Shown one piece after another: positions 11,555 through 23,400 of a stretch of 64,000 bases of DNA. Positions within the stretch are counted from its first letter, which is position 1. Each line of letters starts with the position of its first letter. Location: the NCBI GenBank assembly GCA_030141605.1, contig JAQGDQ010000307.1:210845-274844 (forward strand). Reading direction: 5' to 3'. The position numbers were made by a program, and so were the translations under genes. The notes beneath the pieces were generated by a model. It did no database searches. It worked only from the letters and a program-made list of their open reading frames with translations, and was not told the DNA's origin. Source of the stretch: Tubiluchus corallicola (taxonomy: Eukaryota > Priapulida > Priapulimorpha > Priapulimorphida > Tubiluchidae).

Positions 11555-14500
11555 TTAAAAGACATCTAATTCGATCATAATGGCCACAGCAAGAAACAAA
11601 ACATAAATAATGAGCAGGTAAATTCCATATGGTCGATTCATTCGAAACTTGATGAGAGGAATAATGATGAATGAAGACAGAACTGAAAAACTTACGGCTC
11701 CTACCAGCACCATATTCATCTTATCATAGTTGATCTGGAAAGAAATATTTTTTCTATATAGTTGGTATGTCAAATGTTTAAAATGTAATTAAGCTAGCGT
11801 GTACATGAAGGCAGACTAATATGCAGTCCTCTGATTATGACTGTATCTTTTCTTTGTTTCTTTTTTTACTAATATTTTATTATTCCGTAATATATTTCTT
11901 GCTTTACACAGCCTAGTCTATGGTAACGCTTTCACGAAAATTCACTTTGGCAATAAAACTCAATTTTCATGGAACAAAAGTATCAAACAAAATATGCTAT
12001 TGTACAGCACATGTGCTGCCATCTCATAGCAAAAACAGAACTGTTTTACAAATGAACAAAACCAATACATTTAAAAGAATGGTTGACACTTTTATGCAAA
12101 TCCGTAATGAAAATAAAACAAGTGCAAAGGCAGCAGTGAGATTTAACAAAAAATAGTGTTAAGATTTCAAAGTCTTCAAGTTATTAAGGTTACTTTCTAT
12201 ATAACAGATCTAAAAAAAGTTGCTCAACTTTATAGCACAAATGAAAAATATCCTTTTTGATATACTCCTACATCAGATTATGCATTGTGCAAGTGTTTTT
12301 GTTTTCATTAATTTTAGTTCTAAAGTTTTAATCTTGATTATGACCTCTGCTAGGGATGTTGATATAAAGCCAATTAATAGTATTTAAATTTTTGTTTTGT
12401 TTTACACCTTTTTGTCTTGGCTGTTACATGTATAACTTACCCTCACTTATGCAAACACCACTGATTTGCTGCCACCTTGCAGCAACAACAGAAACTTCTT
12501 AAAACTATGAAGCAGAATATGAAGTTATATAACTTACGTTAATAATGTTGTTTTCCATTGGTATACAACCTATCAAAAATGGTATGCCAATGCCAAGCAG
12601 AAGATCTAAGGCATGGTTAAAAAAATGAAACCAGTTCTAGATGTATTGCTGTTTTATTCTTTGCAGCTATAATTTAACAGTTATAAACTACCGTTTAAAT
12701 GATGCCCTCTTTTCACTTCAGAGGCATTTCAAAAATATATCTGTAGCCAGTGGGTTTGTTCATGTTATGTAAGAAGTAAGCATGTGTAGTGCAAAAACCT
12801 AAAAATTTGCAGCTGTTGAATTTCCTTCGTCAGACAGGATGCATTGCCAAGCCACGTTAGTTGTCCCATGCGATATTTGAAAAACACTGTACCAGCTTTA
12901 TTCTGTGCTGTATTTTTTACGCATAATTTTCAGGACTTGCACAGACAAACAAAATTAGTTCATCAGGCAAACATTAAAACTCTGCAGTGTGGAAAAAACA
13001 TGTGGCACAATCACATGCATAACATGGAGTAACGTATGGACTACTGTAGCAAATTTAGTAATTTTCAAATGAACAAGTTAGTGATTATCAGTAAAAGATT
13101 TGCTGGAGGAAATGAATGTTTTAAATACAAACATGTTGTGCAGGTTTCCCCGTGATAAGACCAAATAAGAGGCAGCAAGTTTCCTTTACAGATGTATATA
13201 GAACCAAAAGGATACTAAATAATGGTCCTCCGAAACAAGCAGAAATAGCCATGCGAGGAAAGCCCTGCTTGGCCATCAAGCTGTTTGCAACAAAATCCCC
13301 TATGCTGTTTCCCCAGGCTAGAAAGGTTAGTCCTAATATGGAGTTGCTGATATTGATGACTACACCGAATGCTTGAAGAAGACCGACGACTTCATTGGCC
13401 AAAGCAAAAATCCATACGATAGCAACAACAAAGCCAAAGTAAGCAAATGCCTGAAAAATTGTTATTGTTCATTTAGAAGAAATGATTATTACTATAAAAA
13501 GATTTTTTCCATCATTCACTGCCATTCAACTTCTGAGATATCAAAATTATCTTGTTCTTACTGCATTTTTTGTATCAAATTCAGTTTAAATATTTGTATC
13601 AAGGCAATAAATGATTTGTCCAGTGTTCAAACAATTGGAGCATTGGTAATTTCATTCCCAATGTAGTTGGCCAAGCTCATCTATGTGAACAAACTAACAC
13701 TTATTAGTTCCATAATCTTATATTGACAAGTTTTTCCTGACATGTGGATGAACTGTAATTCCAGTTAATGCAAAAAAAAACAGAGCTCTTTGGGTACCTA
13801 CGAGTTTGCAACACGACTACTTCAGCAAATGAAAATAAAACACCACTGTCAAAATCTGTAATACATGTATGATGTATTTTTTCTCTGGTTGCATATTTTG
13901 TGTTTTTTTGGGTTCACCTATCTGAAGCAAACAAAAACCGAAAACAGACAGCAGTTTTTGTTTATTTTCTCGAACAAAAATGCATCAACTTACATTAAAA
14001 TTCGGCAAAACTGATTTCTCACTTTTTTCTGCAAAAGCTGGATCAATTTGTTCTGAGTTTTTTATTGAAAAATAATGTAATTTTGTTGGAATAAAATACA
14101 TTTAATAATTTTGAACAGTCAGGTTTCCCCAAAATATTGTAGGCATTTGATAATTTTCGTTTTTTTATGGTATATACATGCATTAGTGAAATGAAACGGG
14201 CTAGTATGAAAAATTATAAAGCAGCCTATGTCATATCCCTTCTTGACGATACACTTACAGAAGTGCAGGACATTTGGTAACATCTGGCAACTCCACAAAA
14301 ATGTTAAATGTTGGTCTTCGATAGATTAGCAAACTACAATATGACTGCATTGATGGTTGATCATCTTTTCTACAAAGCATTAAATAAAACTCTGAAGAAA
14401 AACCAAAATAACTTCTTTGAAGAGATTAATGAGACACACTCACAGCATGATACTTAGGAATTCTATTCCAACTGCTCGTAAAAGCTACAAGTATTGCAAG

Positions 14501-15870
14501 AATTGCTCCAACAATTAAACCATAGGCCCACAGACGAAGTCCAAATTCTTCTTCAGCCACTGCAAATAATTACACAAGCTAATTTTAAATAAATTAACTG
14601 AAACTAACTAAAATATTTGAAGAAGAAGTAAGAACAAGATAAAAAGTAGCCCATAAAGTACCTGCATAACCCTTTGTAATGCTAGCACATGGACAAAAAA
14701 GTCGCACAAACATCTGCTTTAATGAATGTATTCACTAACATGATTTACAAGAGATTATAATGGCAGCACTAGACATTTCCATTGTGATATATTTCATCAA
14801 ACATTTTAAATTGCTTCAAAGAACACAATGTGCATGTGGCAGGTTACAAGTTATAAAACCAATGAATTTTTTTACACTGTGTGTCAAGCACATTATTTCT
14901 TGCATAGCACACTTTATGTTTTACTAAAAATTATGTTAATGCATACTAATTTTAAACATCATTATCTAACTACTACTAATTTTTCTAGTATACTTTTTAC
15001 TTACATTCTGTCACTATTAGTATAAAAAATGGTGCTATGAAGCAGTGCCACACATTGAGCAATTTACACCATCCGTGTTTTTCCTCGTCTTCGTATTGAA
15101 CAACAGGAGTTGTGATTGTCAAACATAAGAGCAACGGTGCCTATAGTTTAACACCACAACTTTACTGTAGTTTAGTCAAATTTTTAAGGCAGTGAAATTT
15201 GCCCAAATGTATTTGATAAACTGCAGTGATTTCAATAAGGCATATATATATGCCTTATCAAAATCACAGCAGTTTATCAAATACATTTACACACACATGT
15301 ATGTATATATAAATTAATATGACATGAAAGTGATTGAAATCAAATGGAAGCATTTGTTAATTTATATGATCTTGCTCTTGATTTCACAAAGAACTAGAAT
15401 GCCACTAATAAATTCAATACCAGTTATATTATACACTAATATGCACATCCAGATGCATGTATATGACATGTGCACAAGGTAGTCGCAAAGGTTTAGTGGT
15501 ATGCCTGCACCATATATCAGCGCCTTATCTGTCTTGACAATATAATAGACACATACGTCATTGTAAATCACTAAATGGCAATTTATGGATTCTTTTAGTA
15601 AATTTTGAGTATTTTGTGAAATATGTTAATTCAAGTGCAAAGTCAGTACCGCAAAGCTCAAATGCAACATATTTAAGTTGCAAAAACTGTTAAAAAATGT
15701 TACCTTGATGATGTCATAGATTTTCAAATACCATGGATTTTCACGAAAATCTTCCCAGTTAATTGGTGATACAGTGTACAAAAGATCCACGATTGACCCA
15801 AAAATGTTCTCCTTCAATGTTAGTGCCTCATAATCCCACTCTTCATCATAGTAGAAATCATTATAGCCAT
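11555..15870 (-). other. SLC8B1: NCLX C-terminal half: alpha-2 repeat exons
   Basis: Exon 15870-15704 resumes the conserved part with an acidic, aromatic segment (YYDEEWDYEALTL, INWEDF). The next exon has the family's TPVV-QY-DEE and a hydrophobic helix (APFFILIVTE). Then come GLIVGAILAILVAF, and alpha-2 with WGNSIGD and SACFGGPLFN, the final Asn codon being split across the intron at 13216/12605. The last two exons encode LLLGIGIPFLIG and a helix pair ending FLAVAIMIELDVF. All phases agree across these six exons. The ion-binding Asn, Ser and Asp of the GNS-x-GD motif are intact. Confidence 0.92.
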
Positions 15871-17370
15871 CTGAAGGACAAAATCATTAAGGACAATCCT
15901 TTTCAAGGTGATTCTCATAACAATGTAACAATACAGTATCAAATTTGTCATAGTAACTGATTTTAAAAAAATCTCATAATCACAAACCCTATATACAGCT
16001 TATAATCCAAAGGACCACTGTGTCTTCTGGCAGTAAACACACAAGCAGTATAATATTAAATTATATAATCACAAGCCAATAGGCATATGATTAGTTTATG
16101 TGAAAGGACAACAGGCTTGCTCGTGTTAGCCACGACAACAAATAGTACTAGTTAATATAATGATAAACAAGCTATTATTATTATTATTAGACAATGCATT
16201 CCAGTATATTGCATATTGCAGCAGCATATGTACAAGCAATGTACTGGCTTCTAAAGAATTACGTCACACCTTGAGATTTGAAAAAAATGTAGAGAGATAG
16301 AAATTGGTCGTTATAAATTTTATACATTAATATTTAAGCAAGTACATCACTTTTCCAATTCAGTTCATTTTTTCATAAGCAGTTGCGTGACTTTAGACAT
16401 TATAAAAGTAAGTGTAATGCAGACACTTTTCAGCTAAAGCTATCACTCGGTTATCAGATTTTAAAATAAAGAACGGAGAAGCCGTCATTTTTGAATTGTT
16501 TTTGTGAACTGGGCATTTGTGAATTATTTTTGCATTTGTGCACGAAAAAATGTTTCAGCTTTTTAGTTCCCATTTCTTTTGTTTTCACGGCTTTGGTTTA
16601 CAGTAATTTACACTATGCAACTAAAGTAGCAATTTTGCCTACGTGAAATAATGTAAACCCGTTGAGTAACTAGCATTTTACAGATGGCAGAAATGGCAGT
16701 TTTAAATGGCAAGGTCAAGCAAACATCTTTTGACAAAAAATTTTGTAAGCAGTGATAAAGATTATGTTGCCGTCTAAGCCACTAAGGAATATTCTAAAGA
16801 TGGTAGCAGACAATCACTAAAGTGAATAAGAAGAAACTGTGAAATAAAAAGGTATGAATATCAACCTAGTTAACTTTAAAAGACATAATCTAGCATTATT
16901 GCAACAAGTGGCGCGCAATTTGTAAAGTAAAATAACCAGAATTCATTTTAGCTTGCAATTTATTATATGTTCTTACCTGACGACTTGCTCGAAACTTCAG
17001 ATACTGTACGAGAACGCTGTTCTGTTTCTTCAGCAAATCGCAAGCCTGAAAAAACAACAAAAAGTCCAGATTTTCAAAACATGTTCACAACTGTTTTGAC
17101 CGAAAACAATCGAACTTGCACAACACAGTACTCCACAGAACACATACAGTCGACTCACGGTTGATAGACTCAGTCTCTTAAGTGAGTCAAAAACGCCTGG
17201 TACGGGCCGCTTCTCATCCAGCAATCTGACAGGGCCAGTGATTCCGATAGCAAAAGAAGAACCCTTAAAGGATGCTAAGACAGGTACATCAAAAATGGCT
17301 TAAACTTCTTATATTGAGCTTGTAAGAATAAAAGCACTTAAAGATGAGATAGTGATCAGACATGTACTTG

Positions 17371-17422
<52 letters not shown>

Positions 17423-20400
17423 ATATACATAAAATCTGTCGGTAACTGACTCAAATAACTCTGCATGATTGACTCAATATTTTACCATTACCACTGGAGG
17501 ATGGAGGTTAAGCTGATAAATAGCTTATAAACCTCTACAATTTCCTTTGAGTTCTATAACTGTGTTTTAAAAGAAACAGTGGTACTCCAGGATCATGGAC
17601 TGTGTCGCAAAACATTTTGCTGCCATTGAGGCAGTCTAGGCTCGACCAACTTTTCTGAGTTGTGCTGCCAATATCGATCTGATTGGGACTTAAACAGAGA
17701 AGGGTTAGTGCAATTGACTATATTTGCTGGCAATTTATTCCATTCGTGACATATTTTCCTTCACGTACTTAAAATAAGACATTTGTATGTACCCAAAGAG
17801 CCATGTATGTGCAAGATTTCAAATCATTAAAGAACAATTACTCGTACCTGGTTTTTTGCTAACTTGCTTCCTTTGAGACTCGCTTGTACCCGCACGAGAG
17901 CGACTCGATGACGACAATCCAGTTCTCCTGAAATAGTTTATAATAGCCAGTTACTGTAGAAATCGTAAAATCTAATAGGAATGTGAATATCTATAGTTTG
18001 CTACCTGTTTGAGTAAAAAATTGTTTCGAGGCAACGAGAAGGATATTGACAGTATGTCATGAACTGAGCCAGTACTTTAGAGTGAAGTCTTAAGCTTGAT
18101 ATAGGTGATTAACAATAGCAATAAAAGCCTGTTATCTATTTGCTTTAAGGTTATGTTAGACTGTAAATCATCACATAACAACAGAATTTACATCTACACC
18201 ATTTTTAATATCCCAGAAAAATGAGATTCACACCTGCTTCCAGAGGAAGCCTTTGAACTTGCACGTGACCTTGATACCTCTTCACTGAGTACATTTAACA
18301 AACCAGGCAGAAGTTTTTGGCTGTCTCCTTCATCTTCTTCTTCTGCCACATCTGGAACTTCAGGTGTCATGGCTGGGATAATAGCCAAAGCTTCTCCAAT
18401 TAGTGCTAGTTCTGGAAAAGGAGTTATTATGTTATATCTTGCAATTATTTAAAGTGTTATTGCCCTAGGTCTCATACGACATCACTGCCATTTTGTTATC
18501 TTATGATTTGCAATAAGGAAAATTAGGCACCTATATCCTAAATACATTTTTAGGAACTAGGGAAAAATTACAAAAATTAGAGAACACGAATGCTTAATCT
18601 TTGCTACACGAAATTCCAATAAACAGTGGCAGTGATCTCACTGATTTGACTTCGTAAATCACATAGTTACGGCAACATGGAACAAAAAGAAATGCAGTTG
18701 ACTAGTTTGTCAGATAGAGCTGGTAAACTGTCACTCATCAGAAGTTCACAGCACTTCTTTTAAAATGTACTATAGGGAAAATAAACACTCTACTACAAGT
18801 GATAAAATCCCTGTGGTTCGCACACAAGAAAACTCCAATTTTATGCATCTGAGGTACTGATCAGTTCAACTATGAAAATATTAATATTACCTCGAATTGC
18901 ACTCAGTGTTGGGAATTCACTGAAACTACTCTGTTTTGTACCCTTGTGGAATCCAGCTGTGAGGCTGTCGAAGAGTGAGCTCCGTTGGTGAGATGTGTCT
19001 GTATCAGTTCTGCTTCTACCATGTTCTACTTAGAAAACAAGTTCTCATAGAATAATGCAGTGGAAAAATTATAAAGAAAATGCCATCTTATTATCCTTAA
19101 CACCAACACACTTAATACAACAACTGCCTACTGGAAAACAAATTCATGCTGGTAAAATGAGCTTTTATCAACTAAAAATGTGTTAATGCTCACTACACAT
19201 TCAACTTCACTTTGCACAACGCTTTATTAAAAAAAGAACACTCGAACTGGACCACAGTACCAACAAAGCAAATTAGACCTATAGATCTGATAAGAGAATT
19301 TTTTTATTTCAATAAAGAAATAACAAAATGGTCCTAGCTCATATAATCGGGCAAAAGTAGAAATTCTATATTGTTTTTATGCCATTTTTGTATGTCAAAT
19401 TGATAAGTGAATGGTTGTTTTCGATGTTTTCAGAATTTCACGTATGCTCATGTGCAAAAAAAAGCAACTAGGTTTTTAATCTTTTAACAATCTTTTAAGC
19501 TTCAGCACGACTATTGCTACAACAATGGGTAAAAAGTCTTACCAACTTCATCTTCTGCTTGAGGTTCAGCAAAAGTCACACGACCTTTTGGCTTTTTAGA
19601 CTCAATTGGCACTTAAACCATAAAAAAACAAGTAAAACTGCTCTTATTAAATCCAGAAGTTTAAAATTTCTATCATTTGTCATCTTGTTATATTTTAATT
19701 TACAATAAGAGAAACTAGGTACCTATATCCTAAATATATATTAATACCATGCCAAGCTGTGATGTATCTGTTAGTGAGTAAAAACAAAAAGCAGAATTCT
19801 GGCTAGTACATCCATGTGTCCATCTATAATCTTTGTTTATTTGATATTAAAATTTTTATTTATCACAAAATCATCATTATTACTAAAAACAGAAAAACAA
19901 ATTTTTGTGGTCTCACCTTCGTCTAAATCTGGTCTTAATAAAGGAACCAGTATTTCAAGTTTTTCAATGGTGTCCAGTTCCTTTTCAACTACTACAGATG
20001 GACCAGTTTTTCCTAGAATAAGCAGAAAAATGGTAGACTGACAGGCCTACCATCAATTGCCTCTAATTGCTCCATTATAACTAACTCTCAGAACTGCACG
20101 TGACACAATTCAATTGGAATCCACATACTGTTTCGATTTTTCCAGAGTACTATTTAAATTGAAACTAATTGTCAATAATTTTCTTTTGGTGCTGTGCAAA
20201 TGAATTATGATATTAAAAATAGTACCAGTAATATTAAACATTATTAAGTATTTTTATTATTCATAAGTATTACTAACTCAGAATAAAAGCAAAAGAATGA
20301 GATGTTACTAGGCAAGTAGAAAATCAGATTTAAAGACCGAAATGAACACTGCCTGCCATAAGAAAACCTTAATATGATTTACTGACAAATTAGTTAAAGC

Positions 20401-23400
20401 TATTTCGGCTAAAAATGTCACACACCAAATTTAAATTACAGTGGCCGCCGCTTATTGTGGACACCTAGGGCCAGCAGTGTATGTCCATATTAAGCGGCTG
20501 TCCATATTAAGCGAAGTGACCCATGAAGACCCTTCCCCTTCATTAAAAAAGGCAAAAAACTGTCTGTATCAACTCGTCTCCTGTTGTATTGAAAAAAAGA
20601 AGTCAGACGAGTTTGTTTGGCAGGAAACTTTTCTCTCAACCTTGAACGGAAGGAAGTTATCACAGTTTCGAAGCTCTCAAGGCCACGGCAAACGGCGAAC
20701 TGACTGATGCAATGACTCACACAGGCAGCAGAGCGGGAAGCTCTTTTCAATGACGCGCGCAGGCCGTGGTTGGCACGGCTCGTTCACGTGCCAAGAATGT
20801 TCGCTGTCCATATTAAGCGGCGGTTGTCCATATTAACCGGCGGATTTTATTAGGGGAAAATTCCGTCCCTCGCGAGTTGTCCACAATAACCGGCTGTCCA
20901 CAATAACCGTGTCCATAGTAAGCGGCGGCCACTGTATTACTAAACACATTTTTGTGTAACACTTTGTGTAATACAAATTTAAAAATTGTAAAAATGTAAC
21001 TACACTAAGCATACCTTCTTCTGCAGTTGACGGAACATCTTCTTTAAAAGCCGGGTTGTCATGAGCCAGAGGACTTTCCTTGCCAATGTGTGCATGGGCC
21101 TTGTGTGGAATGCAGCTTAATCTGCGTGCTGCTCCAGGCATCAAACTTAAGCTTTAATTAAGCAATGTTAAAAAGTTTCAATACAGCAGCCAAAGGTAAC
21201 TGGTGTGCGATTCAAAGCATAGAAATAAAATAATGAAAAGGTTATCATGCTGTTACTATAAAAATAAAGAACAAAAATAATTCGTATTGAGTCAATTAAA
21301 TTCTGTCTGTTATTTCTAGTTTTTCTTTTTTTTTCAATTGTTTGGGTCAAAATAAGCCATCTGGTGATGTGAGTAAATCTAGTTAAAAGGCTAGATATCA
21401 AATTGCACTGCAAAGACAAAAACCTTTGAAGAATTTGAGCTAGGGGGAACGCTGTGTCGAAGTAAAAGTCACGCAGAGGCAAAGCTAATAATGCCTGCAG
21501 TCCTTAAAATAATAAGCAAGTGAAAATTGTTGGCAAGCCACTGCCAAAAAATGGCTTGCAGATTATTTATCTCATTAATTGTTTGTTCATAATTAATTAA
21601 TGTTTGTACATACAGCAAGTCAAAAATAAATCAAAATCAAATAAAAACAAATTCTGTTAATGGAAATATGTGAATGATTAACATTTATCTGAAAAGTGCA
21701 AAAAAAGTTACAGTGAAGTTATTCAAGCCAAAAATGTAACTTTTACTGTTAGGTAATAAAATATTCAATATTGTGCCATACCGCTGTGCATAGATACTCC
21801 CACGTGGTGCTATGCTCTGCCTCATCGCAGCACTAGGATGACCTGCATATATGCTTACTCTTGGCCCGTAAACACTTGGACGTGGTGCAAACATGCTCTG
21901 TCGTCTCGCACTGGGGAGTTTTTCTTGTTCCTCTTTTAATCTTTGCTGATACACTATAAAGAAACAAAATATACAAGCAATGCTAAGCATTAAGCACATA
22001 TATATTTGACATGAATTAGACAATAAGTATAAAGTGGTATTTACTACAACACATGTGCGAGAAAAATATAATGATAAAAAATAATACTTCAATGCTTTAA
22101 CTGGATTTATTACATACGACAAAAGTTTTGTATCAAGTTATAGCAAATTCATTGTGACCAGCTAATCTTTTTTTCAATATTTTGGTAGGACAGGAACCCT
22201 TTGTTCATGTTAAGGATAATCCTCTGAGCTAGCAGAGGTGTATTAACCTACTGAAATGTGCAAACCTTTCTCGAGAGGAATATAGCTGGAGGCCATATGG
22301 CAAATGAGCCACCTATAAACAGTTTTCTCTGTGATAACTCACACACTTACTAACCAAGCTTGGCAATGCCTAATTATCTTTACCACTTTTTATTAACATG
22401 TCTGACTGTTAGCTAGAAACTGAGAGGCATTTTCCAATCTAATATAACACTTCACTTCGCCTGATGTTCAGGAATCAGAATGATAGTTCATGGGAGCAGG
22501 AACAGACCATAAAAGTCTTTTGCATTTCAAAATGTGAGGTAGTTGACTATAGAAGAATGAGGCACCTTGGCTGGGTTGTTTTTCATATCACAACATGGCA
22601 ACGTAACAGGGGCGGATTAAGTATTTCGTGGGTCTAAAGCTATCAAGAAATGAAGGGCTTAAACTTACTGGCTGTGCACAACTGCACATCCAATTGTGCT
22701 GTATGGCTGACACTGAAATTTATTCGCATGGAATATTTCAGCACAAAATCGCATGTATTTGATTAAATATTCACTTAAGAATAAACTCATGTGCAGCTCA
22801 CATTGCTATCAAAATTCTGAGACGCTATTAAAAAGTAGAACTGTTCTTGCATTTTATATAGACTTATCAACAACTTTTACTGTTACTCGCAACGAATGGA
22901 AATGATTTCGTTTTTCATGTCTTTACGCCTGGAATAAGGTTAACCAAAAGGCGAGCTGCTGTTCGTCATTCAGAAATGCTGATTCTAAACAACTGGACAA
23001 TAAGAAAGATGCTGCACATGTGCTACTCTTAAAAGTGTCAAATGCTTGTGTCTAAATGAAATGACCTCTGCAGCCAAATAACCTATGTCCAGAACAGACA
23101 GTCCCAAATTGCCTCTGTGGCAAAGCATCCTATGTCTAAATGTGTGGGTCTATAGTGAAAAATGTAATATTTTGTGTACAATATTGACCAATAGCTCCAG
23201 TGTTGACTGGCAATGTACAAAAAAGAAAAACAAATATATTTGTCTCCTGTTTACTAAATAGCATCAAAATTTAGCGCCTCAGGCTATTATAGCCTGCATC
23301 AATTTTCACTTTTTGTCACTGTGTTTTCACCTACTTATATGGCAAGTTGGCAACACATTAACCACAACATCTATAACTAAAGGTCCTAGAACAGGAATGG

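Noticed and set aside
20441-20750. 88- and 86-codon frames on both strands
   Set aside because: Both lie inside the Tigger-like MITE and show no transposase features.
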